DNA of 5,976 bases from Flavobacteriaceae bacterium. GTDB taxonomy: Bacteria > Bacteroidota > Bacteroidia > Flavobacteriales > Flavobacteriaceae. The translations under genes and the position numbers were made by a program. This document shows positions 1-5,976 of this stretch, piece after piece. Location: contig PAUJ01000006.1 in the NCBI GenBank assembly GCA_002713705.1, positions 193,325 to 199,300 on the forward strand, in the 5' to 3' direction. Each line of letters starts with the position of its first letter. Within the stretch, counting starts at the first letter, position 1. A model generated the notes under the pieces. That model was not told where the DNA came from and did not search any database. It saw only the letters and a program-made list of their open reading frames with translations.

Positions 1-22
1 GAGTAAATGGTTTTTTTTATTT

Positions 23-30
23 TACTTTCG
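23..30 (+). promoter_or_regulatory. Possible Bacteroidota -7 promoter box for the TonB-dependent receptor
   Basis: The octamer TACTTTCG matches the Bacteroidota -7 consensus TAnnTTTG at all but one fixed position (C for the third T). It would place transcription initiation about 20-25 nt before the receptor ATG, leaving a short A/T-rich leader with no Shine-Dalgarno sequence, as is usual in this phylum. No TTG element is visible at the expected -33 spacing, although the window begins too close upstream to judge fully. This is an inference from a degenerate motif in AT-rich DNA. Confidence 0.3.
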
Positions 31-59
31 AATCATAATAACCAATTAATTCATTTATA

Positions 60-3000
60 ATGAGACATTACAAAAAATTATTATTTGCTATGTTTTTTTT
101 ATTAGGAGCTATAAGTGCTGAGGCACAGGTAACATCTTCTAGTATTAAAGGTTTAGTTTTGGATGAAAGCAATCAGCCCTTTTCAGGAGCAAATATTGTG
201 GCAATTCACACCCCTTCAGGCACAAAATCTGGTGCAATTACTAATTTTGAAGGTAGATATAGTTTACTTAATATGAGGGTAGGCGGACCTTATACAGTCA
301 CCATAACTTATTTAGGGTACGATAGCCAAATTTTTAATAACGTATATCTTGATTTGGGGATTACCTTTAATTTAAATGTAGTCTTATCAGAGGATAGCCA
401 ACAACTAGATGCAGTAGTTATCACCGGAAGTACTGGTAAAAGCACCTTTGGATCTGACCGAACAGGTCAAGAAACCAATGTGGGTAGAAGAGAATTAACT
501 CGTTTACCATCCATTTCAAGGTCTGCTAAAGATTTCACAAGATTAGAGCCCTCTGCGAGTGACGGGTCTTTTGGAGGAAGAAACGATCAGTTTAACAATT
601 ACTCACTTGACGGTGCTATTTTTAGTAATCCTTTTGGTTTAGACGCAGCAACGCCTGGAGGGCAGACAGATGCACAGCCTATATCTTTGGATGCTATAGA
701 ACAAATACAAATTTCTACAGCACCTTATGATGTAAGACAGTCAGGTTTTACTGGTGCCTCAGTAAATGCGGTTACTAAAAGTGGAACAAACGATTTTCAT
801 GGTACCGTTTATGGTTTCTACAGAAATCAAGACCTTACTGGTAGTAAAGTTAAAGGAGATGATATTTCAGTTCCAAAACTAAAACAATTACAATTTGGTG
901 CCAGTGCTGGTGGTGCAATTGTAAAAAATAAATTATTCTTTTTTGCCAACTTTGAAAAAGACGACAGAGAAGACTTAGCTCAAAATTGGTTGCCTAATAC
1001 AGGTTCTGGTTTTATTAATGAATCAAGAGTTTTAGAATCTGATTTAAATGAAGTTAGAGATGCATTATTAAGTGTAGGATATGACCCAGGAGCCTACGAG
1101 GGATATACTCATAAAACAGAATCGACCAAGGGAATTTTTAAATTGGATTGGAATATTAATGATAATAACCGTTTAGCTATTATTTATAATTTTTTAGATG
1201 CATCAAAAGAAAAACCTGCTCATCCATCTGCTCTAGGGTTTAGAGGTCCAAGTGCATCTACTTTACAGTTTGAAAATGCAGGCTACCAAATCAATAATAA
1301 ATTAAATTCCATACAAATGGAGTTGAATTCTAACCTTGAAGGAAATGCTTCTAATAAATTGCAAATAGGCTATAGTTCATTTCATGACTTTAGAAATCCA
1401 AAATCGACTCCTGCACCATCTATAACTATTACTAAAGATGGATCTAATTACATTATTGCTGGTCAAGAACCATTTTCAATTCATAATGACCTTAAACAAA
1501 AAGTTTTTCAGTTTTCTGATAATTTAAGTTTTGTAAAGGGGAATCATACTGTAACTTTTGGTTTATCCTTTGAAAAGTTTGAATTTGATAATTCTTTTAA
1601 TTTAGGCGCTTATGGAGGACAAGGTGTATTCTTCCCAACTTCAACCATGGAAGGATTTGGAGAATATGTTTCTTCAGGTGCTTTACAAGAAGCTTTTGAT
1701 TTTGCAATTGCTCAAAATGCTTCTTTAAACGAAAATGGTGAAGGTAACCCTGGAGGTTGGTCTTTAGCGGAAACAAATGTGGGTCAAATGTCATTTTATA
1801 CTCAAGATGAATGGGATGTTTCTAATAATTTAAAATTAACTTACGGAATTCGTTTTGATAAACCATTGTATTTTGATACTGCACAAAAAGCACAAGAAGT
1901 AATTGATAATGCTTGTTGTAACGTACCTAGTATTCCTTATGTAAACCCTAATACAGGAGAAACAGTAACTATTGACAATACTCAAATGCCCTCTAATAAA
2001 GTATTGTTTTCTCCAAGGTTTGGTTTTAATTATAACCATAAAGGAGAGGATAAACTTCAACTACGTGGAGGTTCAGGAGTCTTTACTGGCCGTTTACCGT
2101 TTGTTTGGATAGGTAATCAAATATCAAGTCCAGAAGTATTTTTCTTGCAAGCAGTAGATCCAAATTTTAAGTTCCCACAAGTTTGGAGAACCAATTTAGG
2201 GACCGATTATAGATTTGATGGTGGATTAATTTTAACTGGAGATTTATCATACACAAAAGATATCAATGCTGCTCATGTCCAAAATTGGGGCTTATTACCT
2301 CCTAGTGGAACTTTAGGTGGTGTGGATAATCGTCCGATTTATACAGCCAATGATTTAATTAATAATGCATATGTAATGACAAACTCAGATAAAGGAAGTA
2401 CTTGGAATGCTACTTTGAAAGGTCAAAAGACGTTTGGGGAAGGGTACTATGTAATGTTGGCTTATAACTATTTAAATTCACAAGATGTAAATTCTATTGA
2501 AGCTGAAATAACAGGAGATGCTTTTGCATTCAATGCTGCATTAGGTAATGTTAATGATGCTGTCCTTGCGAATTCTAAATATGGTGATCAACACAGAGTT
2601 ATTGGTGTGGCTAGTAAAAAATGGAAATATGGAAATGATAAGTGGGCAACTACAGTTTCTACCTTTTTTGAATACGCAAAAGGAGGACGTTTTAATTATA
2701 CATATGGAGGAGATATCAATGGAGATGGTTCTAGTTTAAATGATTTATTATACATCCCAACTAGTGCAGAAATTAACCAAATGGAATTTTCTGGAATCGG
2801 TCAAGGAGAAGCATTTGATGCTTATATTGAACAAGACGATTATTTAAGTGGTCGTAGAGGAGAATATGCAGAACGTTATGGTGCTCTTTCTCCTTGGAGA
2901 AGTCGTTGGGATTTAAAAATATTACAAGATTATAATATTAAAATTAACGACAAAAAAACAAATACCATTCAAATAAGTATGGATATGTTAAACGTAGGTA

Positions 3001-3188
3001 ATCTAATTAGTTCTGATTGGGGTCTTATTCAGCAACCCAACAATGTGCAGCCTATTGGAGTATCTTTAGATACTGCTACCAGTATTCCAACCTATACTTT
3101 TAATCCTGATTTAAAAGAAACATTTGGATATGATTCTAGTTTAGCTTCAAGATGGCAAGTGCAATTTGGATTGCGTTATATATTTTAA
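60..3188 (+). CDS. TonB-dependent receptor, Oar-like, with N-terminal carboxypeptidase-regulatory-like domain
   Basis: This is a 1042-residue outer-membrane beta-barrel receptor, expected to take up a ligand, or support export, using TonB energy. Residues 1-22 form a signal peptide (KK, hydrophobic core, cleavage near AEA-Q). Residues 28-110 resemble a carboxypeptidase-D regulatory-like beta-sandwich (IKGLVLDESNQPFSGANI, GYDSQ). LDAVVITG (116-123) looks like a TonB-box segment. The plug covers about 124-255, with YSLDG at 181-185 and NAVTKSGTNDFHG at 236-248. The rest is barrel, ending in the aromatic C-terminus LRYIF expected of a BAM substrate. DINGDGSSLND (885-895) is an EF-hand-like loop, and YIEQDDYLSGRRGEYAERYG follows it, a combination I associate with Oar-like receptors. 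Vicinal Cys619-Cys620 may lie in a surface loop. Family knowledge: Myxococcus Oar is required for development and protease export. No SusD gene follows, so glycan uptake by a SusCD complex is unlikely. The substrate cannot be read from the sequence. The start is set by the signal peptide. Confidence 0.93.
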   Translation: MRHYKKLLFAMFFLLGAISAEAQVTSSSIKGLVLDESNQPFSGANIVAIHTPSGTKSGAITNFEGRYSLLNMRVGGPYTVTITYLGYDSQIFNNVYLDLGITFNLNVVLSEDSQQLDAVVITGSTGKSTFGSDRTGQETNVGRRELTRLPSISRSAKDFTRLEPSASDGSFGGRNDQFNNYSLDGAIFSNPFGLDAATPGGQTDAQPISLDAIEQIQISTAPYDVRQSGFTGASVNAVTKSGTNDFHGTVYGFYRNQDLTGSKVKGDDISVPKLKQLQFGASAGGAIVKNKLFFFANFEKDDREDLAQNWLPNTGSGFINESRVLESDLNEVRDALLSVGYDPGAYEGYTHKTESTKGIFKLDWNINDNNRLAIIYNFLDASKEKPAHPSALGFRGPSASTLQFENAGYQINNKLNSIQMELNSNLEGNASNKLQIGYSSFHDFRNPKSTPAPSITITKDGSNYIIAGQEPFSIHNDLKQKVFQFSDNLSFVKGNHTVTFGLSFEKFEFDNSFNLGAYGGQGVFFPTSTMEGFGEYVSSGALQEAFDFAIAQNASLNENGEGNPGGWSLAETNVGQMSFYTQDEWDVSNNLKLTYGIRFDKPLYFDTAQKAQEVIDNACCNVPSIPYVNPNTGETVTIDNTQMPSNKVLFSPRFGFNYNHKGEDKLQLRGGSGVFTGRLPFVWIGNQISSPEVFFLQAVDPNFKFPQVWRTNLGTDYRFDGGLILTGDLSYTKDINAAHVQNWGLLPPSGTLGGVDNRPIYTANDLINNAYVMTNSDKGSTWNATLKGQKTFGEGYYVMLAYNYLNSQDVNSIEAEITGDAFAFNAALGNVNDAVLANSKYGDQHRVIGVASKKWKYGNDKWATTVSTFFEYAKGGRFNYTYGGDINGDGSSLNDLLYIPTSAEINQMEFSGIGQGEAFDAYIEQDDYLSGRRGEYAERYGALSPWRSRWDLKILQDYNIKINDKKTNTIQISMDMLNVGNLISSDWGLIQQPNNVQPIGVSLDTATSIPTYTFNPDLKETFGYDSSLASRWQVQFGLRYIF

Positions 3189-3208
3189 ATAAATATAAAT
3201 TTTATACT

Positions 3209-3216
3209 TAATTTTG
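3209..3216 (+). promoter_or_regulatory. Perfect TAnnTTTG box, candidate promoter of the DUF6495-like gene
   Basis: TAATTTTG is an exact match to the Bacteroidota -7 element TAnnTTTG. Its final G is the first base of the terminator-like hairpin. Initiation 5-8 nt downstream would fall inside the left arm, giving a leader of about 20 nt that can no longer fold the hairpin. That would explain how a gene can begin immediately after a terminator. No convincing TTG lies about 17-23 nt upstream; the nearest (3171-3173) is too far. Chance occurrence in AT-rich DNA remains possible. Confidence 0.4.
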
Positions 3217-3240
3217 TGCCCCTATTTTAGGGGCACTTTT
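3216..3240 (+). terminator. Intrinsic terminator after the TonB-dependent receptor
   Basis: The arms GTGCCCCTA (3216-3224) and TAGGGGCAC (3228-3236) are perfectly complementary over 9 bp with a TTT loop, followed by TTTT (3237-3240). Such a GC-rich stem is conspicuous in this AT-rich sequence and sits 27 nt after the receptor stop codon. The U-tract is short (four) before the next start codon, and the upstream side reads as A-rich on the minus strand, so it should act mainly on plus-strand transcripts. It may also be a leader hairpin that influences translation of the next gene. Confidence 0.75.
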
Positions 3241-3241
3241 C

Positions 3242-3715
3242 ATGATGAAATATACGAGACTTACCAAAGAACAATTTGAAGAACTACAAGAAGAGTTTAT
3301 AAACTTCTTGGCAGTACAATCCATTACTGGGAAAGAATGGGAAGAAATTAAAAGAGTAAAGCCTGAAGTAGCAGAAGAAGAGTTGGACGTTTTTAGCGAT
3401 CTAATTTGGGAAGGTGTTTTAAATAATGCTTCCTATCTTGAAAATATTTCTGCACAGCAATTATTTCTTTTTAAAGTAGAAGAATCTTTTATGAAATTAA
3501 TAGTAATTAAAACTACTAATAAAAAAATTGATTTTACTACAGCATCAGGTTATCAATGGCTTCAAAAGAATTTTGCGTTTGATGAAGTTGAATTTTTTAC
3601 TGCTAACAAAGATTTTACAGGTTATAAAAACGAAGATATTTTTTCATTAGTATCGCAGGGAGCTATCATTACAAAAGGATCTTTATTTAATTTTTTTAAT
3701 AAAATCGTAAATTAA
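3242..3715 (+). CDS. Conserved hypothetical protein, DUF6495-like
   Basis: This is a 157-residue soluble protein with no signal peptide or membrane segment. The acidic, helical N-terminal half contains LTKEQFEELQEEFINFLAVQ (residues 7-26) and the E-rich stretch PEVAEEELDVFSDLIWEGVL (41-60). The C-terminal half alternates beta and helix, with FMKLIVIKT at 83-91 and a C-terminal SLFNFFNKIVN. From memory this matches a short Bacteroidota family now called DUF6495, whose members usually begin MKYxRLTKEQFEE; the function is unknown. Tandem ATG codons at 3242 and 3245 are both possible starts, and the family N-terminus favours 3245 (MKYTRL). The start lies 5 nt after the terminator hairpin, with no Shine-Dalgarno sequence, so transcription is either read-through or comes from the TAnnTTTG box overlapping the stem. 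It converges on the DUF3784-like gene. Confidence 0.85.
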   Translation: MMKYTRLTKEQFEELQEEFINFLAVQSITGKEWEEIKRVKPEVAEEELDVFSDLIWEGVLNNASYLENISAQQLFLFKVEESFMKLIVIKTTNKKIDFTTASGYQWLQKNFAFDEVEFFTANKDFTGYKNEDIFSLVSQGAIITKGSLFNFFNKIVN

Positions 3716-3747
3716 ACCTTAGCTACTTCAGTAATTAAAAACCTATT

Positions 3748-4056
3748 TTATTGATTTTTTTTATACTTTTTTGAGTTTGACTTAATTAATAAGTAGGGTA
3801 TTCCTAAAATCATTGAAGTCCAAAAAGTATAATTTTGAACATTTGGATTTTCAGTGAATTTTGCAATAAATGATCCGAAAATTATAATTAAAGCCATTCC
3901 GAACATGCCATTCCTGAAAACGGTTGCTATTCCTTCAATATTGTATTTTTCTTTTTCTTCCTTTGACATGGTATTATAACCAGCAATTAGATAATACATT
4001 TTTCCATATTTAATTAAAACTCCAAAAGCGATAAAAAGAATAGCAACTGTAATCAT
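3748..4056 (-). CDS. DUF3784-like small membrane protein
   Basis: This is a 102-residue integral membrane protein with three predicted hydrophobic segments: about 1-17, 51-67 (MFGMALIIIFGSFIAKF) and 77-93 (TFWTSMILGIPYLLIKS). A Lys-rich tail (KSNSKKYKKNQ) is probably cytoplasmic. Between the first two segments lies AGYNTMSKEEKEKYN (25-39), the signature I recognise from DUF3784 proteins, which are common in Bacteroidota and Firmicutes and have no known function. Length and topology fit that family. The ATG at 4056 gives a complete first membrane segment and follows an A/T-rich leader without a Shine-Dalgarno sequence. It is convergent with the plus-strand DUF6495-like gene (32-nt gap). No promoter could be assigned; a near-match to TAnnTTTG (CACTTTTG on the minus strand, 4128-4135) has no -33 partner. 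Confidence 0.8.
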   Translation of the reverse strand: MITVAILFIAFGVLIKYGKMYYLIAGYNTMSKEEKEKYNIEGIATVFRNGMFGMALIIIFGSFIAKFTENPNVQNYTFWTSMILGIPYLLIKSNSKKYKKNQ

Positions 4057-4083
4057 TATTTTTTATTTTTAAATTTATTTTTT

Positions 4084-4239
4084 TTAAAAAATCACATATT
4101 TTAAATTCCTTTTCTTTGAAGTAACACCAAAAGTGCTTATCGAGTTACTCTTTAGGAACATAGACATGTTACTCAAGGTTTGTTCAATTAATAAGTTTAA
4201 ATTAAGACCTTTTTCAATATTTTTTTTAAAGTTTTTCAT
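4084..4239 (-). CDS. Candidate small ORF, 51 residues, unrecognised
   Basis: The minus strand is open from 4284 to the TAA at 4084-4086, with an ATG at 4237-4239 giving 51 codons. The predicted peptide begins MKNFKKNIEKGLNLNLLIEQ, has a basic segment TSKKRNLKYV near the end and terminates in IF. It has no signal peptide, Cys motif or membrane segment, and I do not recognise it. It would end 27 nt before the DUF3784-like ATG, in the same direction, so it could be a leader gene or a short co-transcribed gene. Against it: there is no Shine-Dalgarno sequence or convincing promoter, and an open frame of this length can occur by chance in a 306-nt AT-rich gap. It could also be the decayed remnant of a longer gene. 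The rest of 4057-4362 shows only low-complexity A/T tracts and no tRNA, CRISPR or IS signature. Confidence 0.25.
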   Translation of the reverse strand: MKNFKKNIEKGLNLNLLIEQTLSNMSMFLKSNSISTFGVTSKKRNLKYVIF

Positions 4240-4362
4240 TTTATAATAGAAGGCTAAATTAGAACAGGACTCATAAAAAAAAATTTATCATAATTGATTT
4301 TTTATTGAGCACTTCGCTAATTTACAAATTTTAATAGTATTATGAATTGATATTGATTCTTA

Positions 4363-5337
4363 TTATAAATCATATACTTCATTAATTCTCCCAATATTAA
4401 ACCCTTGATCTAAAACATTTTTAGCTTCAATATTATTTAAGTTAATTACAGGGTTTGTATGGTTAAAATGAATAAATATTACTTTTTTTCTTTCTATAGA
4501 ATCCAGTGTTTTAAAAATTTCAAGGCTTTCAATTACAAAAGGATGTGGGATTTGAGAAATGTCGCGATTATTTATTTCTTTTCCACTATAAAATGTAGCA
4601 TCTAAAAAGGCATAATCTACTTTCTTAATTTCTTCTACAATACTTTTATCCCACTTATTCCATTTGTCAATATCTGGTATGAATAATGCAGTTTTATTAG
4701 GCCCTTTAATTCTATAGCCAACAGTTTCAGAATATTCATCTCGATGTGGCACTAAAAAAGGAGTTGCCATTAAATTTGGTGTAAGAAAAATTGATTGTTC
4801 CTTTTCAATTTGAGTCAGTGAAATATTTTTATTTGTAACGAGCTGACTCCAGGGACCATTTGTTTCTAAATATTTTTTCATTCTAGGCATAGCAAATACA
4901 TTAACATTTTTTGCATTTGCAGCTTCTTTTCCTAAATACATTAATCCCGAATAATGGCCAATATGAGCGTGGGTTAAGAAAATTCCATCGACCATTTCAT
5001 TCTTATTTTGAATAGCATCTTTTAATAGCGCCTTCATTTGTTTTGCTATATCAGGAGTTGCTTCAAATAAATATTTTTTACTATAGTTATTATCAACTAA
5101 ACCCAATGCAACAACTTGTCTATCCATATCAGTATCGCTAAATAAGTTTTTGCAACACATTTTTTTACAGGCTATATGGGGAGATCCAGCATCTTGAATA
5201 GTTCCAAGAACAATTAAGGATGTACTCTTTTTATGTAGTATTTGATTGGTCTTGATTTTATATGTTTTCTCAGGTAATTGTTTGTTTACACAAGAATGCA
5301 TCACAATGACTATTAGAAATATATAATAATGTTTCAT
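4363..5337 (-). CDS. PqqB-like MBL-fold metallo-hydrolase, probable lipoprotein
   Basis: This 324-residue protein starts with a short hydrophobic signal (YYIFLIVIVMHSC) whose Cys16 fits a relaxed lipobox, suggesting lipidation and export. The body resembles PqqB: LGTIQDAGSPH (44-54) matches the PqqB-type LGTxQDxGxP start, Cys57, Cys61 and Cys62 recall the Cys cluster of that family, LDATFY (245-250) matches its D-G/A-TF segment, and FIHFNHTNP (288-296) matches its FIHxNxTNP. The metallo-beta-lactamase motif is THAHIGHYSGL, with His123, His125 and His128 but Gly127 where HxHxDH enzymes have Asp. His198 (VPHRDE), Asp222/Asp224 (IPDID) and His290/His293 are further ligand candidates. The substrate is unknown. 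No other pqq gene is in view, so a role in PQQ synthesis is doubtful and no symbol is given. The start follows the permease stop by 15 nt, implying one operon. No clear terminator follows. Confidence 0.85.
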   Translation of the reverse strand: MKHYYIFLIVIVMHSCVNKQLPEKTYKIKTNQILHKKSTSLIVLGTIQDAGSPHIACKKMCCKNLFSDTDMDRQVVALGLVDNNYSKKYLFEATPDIAKQMKALLKDAIQNKNEMVDGIFLTHAHIGHYSGLMYLGKEAANAKNVNVFAMPRMKKYLETNGPWSQLVTNKNISLTQIEKEQSIFLTPNLMATPFLVPHRDEYSETVGYRIKGPNKTALFIPDIDKWNKWDKSIVEEIKKVDYAFLDATFYSGKEINNRDISQIPHPFVIESLEIFKTLDSIERKKVIFIHFNHTNPVINLNNIEAKNVLDQGFNIGRINEVYDL

Positions 5338-5352
5338 TTTTTATTCACGATG

Positions 5353-5976
5353 TTATTCATACCTCAAACTTTCGATAGGATCAAGTTTAGATGCTTTCAT
5401 AGCTGGATAAAAACCTGCAATAATTGCTACAACAAATGTGATAATTGTTGCCCAAATCATTGGGATCCATGGCAAAGAGAATTCAGATTCAAAAAAGGAA
5501 GAAAAAGCAAATCCTGTTAAAATTCCCAATATGATTCCTAAAACACTGCCTATTTGACCAATCACAATAGTTTCGATAAAAAACTGAGTTGATATGGTAG
5601 CGTTTTTTGCGCCTAGTGCTTTTCGAACTCCAATTTCTCTGGTTCTCTCACTTACAGATACTAACATGATGTTCATTAAAGCGATTGAAGAGCCTAAAAT
5701 GGTAATAATACTAATAATCCAAGCTGCAACCTCTAAATACCCGGTGATACTGGTAATTCTATTAATTAAATCATCGCTTCTTTCAATTCCAAAATTATCC
5801 TTTTCAATTGGACTTAGTCTTCTGATGTTTCGAAAAGTAACTATGGCTTCATCTTGTGCAGCATTTAATAACTCTTTATCTTTTACCATAATACTAATGG
5901 TATAGTTGATATTAGGCTCTGTAAAAATACCTCTGGCAACCTGAATTGGTATGAGAATTCTTAAATCTTGATTGTT
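5353..5976 (-). CDS. ABC transporter permease, MacB/FtsX family, C-terminal part (5' end outside window)
   Basis: The frame stays open to the window edge, so these 207 codons are the C-terminal part of a longer gene; the ATG at 5889 is internal. The first 65 or so residues are the end of the periplasmic MacB-type domain (VARGIFTEPNINYTISI, FRNIRRLSPIEKDNFGIE). Three membrane segments follow: EVAAWIISIITILGSSIALM, ETIVIGQIGSVLGIILG, and MIWATIITFVVAIIAGF. Between the first two is the FtsX coupling signature SVSERTREIGVRKALGAKN, which contacts the ATPase, and the C-terminus FYPAMKASKLDPIESLRYE is classic for the family. MacB-type permeases use a separate or fused ATPase and drive mechanotransmission or export across the envelope; the ATPase and any periplasmic adaptor would lie upstream, beyond the window. 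A PqqB-like lipoprotein gene follows 15 nt downstream. Confidence 0.92.
   Translation of the reverse strand, partial: NNQDLRILIPIQVARGIFTEPNINYTISIMVKDKELLNAAQDEAIVTFRNIRRLSPIEKDNFGIERSDDLINRITSITGYLEVAAWIISIITILGSSIALMNIMLVSVSERTREIGVRKALGAKNATISTQFFIETIVIGQIGSVLGIILGILTGFAFSSFFESEFSLPWIPMIWATIITFVVAIIAGFYPAMKASKLDPIESLRYE

Noticed and set aside
1597..2060. Minus-strand open frames inside the receptor gene (65 and 74 codons)
   Set aside because: They are antisense to a clearly coding outer-membrane receptor, lack recognisable domains, and reflect the low stop frequency on the opposite strand of its codons.
3698..3752. Inverted repeat AATAAAAT / ATTTTATT between the convergent genes, followed by T8, as a possible shared terminator
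   Set aside because: The 8-bp stem is entirely A/T with a loop of about 39 nt and would be unstable; the arms also overlap the coding ends of both genes.
4120..4174. AGTAAC / GTTACT inverted repeat plus a second GTTACTC copy 24 bp on, and AACAT / ATGTT at 4157-4170, as possible operators
   Set aside because: The repeats are 5-7 bp, with imperfect or long loops, fall inside the candidate small ORF, and show no promoter nearby.
4166..4249. Short plus-strand ORF starting at ATG 4166
   Set aside because: Only 27 codons, dominated by Phe/Leu/Lys from A/T tracts, and antisense to the better minus-strand ORF; most likely chance.
4275..4283. Poly-A tract of nine in the intergenic region as a slippage or regulatory site
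   Set aside because: It lies in generally low-complexity A/T DNA with no gene start close enough to be affected.
4303..4333. AGC-ACTTC-GCT mini-hairpin and a TAAAATTTG near-match on the minus strand, as terminator or promoter after the PqqB-like gene
   Set aside because: The stem is only 3 bp with no U-tract on the minus strand, and the promoter-like box has three instead of two spacer bases and no -33 element.
5887..5889. ATG at 5889 as the start of a 178-residue permease
   Set aside because: The frame continues open to the window edge with family-like sequence (VARGIFTEPNINYTISI), so the gene is truncated by the window and this Met is internal.
5329..5905. Plus-strand open frames opposite the permease and the start of the hydrolase
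   Set aside because: They are antisense to conserved FtsX and signal-peptide coding sequence and have no protein-like features of their own.

Overview
The window looks like chromosomal DNA from a marine or environmental member of the Flavobacteriia (Bacteroidota). The evidence is its strong AT-richness, starts without Shine-Dalgarno sequences, A/T-rich leaders, an Oar-type TonB-dependent receptor with an N-terminal carboxypeptidase-regulatory-like domain, two small families typical of the phylum (DUF6495-like and DUF3784-like), and one perfect copy of the Bacteroidota -7 promoter box TAnnTTTG. The placement is inferred from protein style and was not checked by any search.

Layout. On the plus strand, a complete 1042-residue outer-membrane receptor (60-3188) is followed by a strong intrinsic-terminator-like hairpin (3216-3236). 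A 157-residue conserved cytosolic protein of the DUF6495 type (3242-3715) starts only 5 nt after that hairpin. The remaining genes are on the minus strand. A DUF3784-like small membrane protein (3748-4056) converges on the DUF6495-like gene with a 32-nt gap. A very AT-rich stretch (4057-4362) holds one untracked candidate small ORF (4084-4239, 51 codons) and little else. A PqqB-like metallo-beta-lactamase-fold protein with a probable lipoprotein signal (4363-5337) lies 15 nt downstream of the C-terminal part of a MacB/FtsX-type ABC permease (5353 to the window edge; its 5' part lies outside).

How the genes relate. The receptor has no SusD-like partner, so it is not a SusC/SusD nutrient pair. 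The permease and the PqqB-like gene are probably co-transcribed, in the order permease then hydrolase, and both products act at or outside the inner membrane. No functional link between the plus- and minus-strand halves is visible.

No clearly new multi-gene system is visible. The best leads are the terminator/promoter/start-codon overlap at 3209-3245, the orphan exported PqqB-like hydrolase whose HxHxDH motif reads HAHIGH, and the 51-codon minus-strand ORF.
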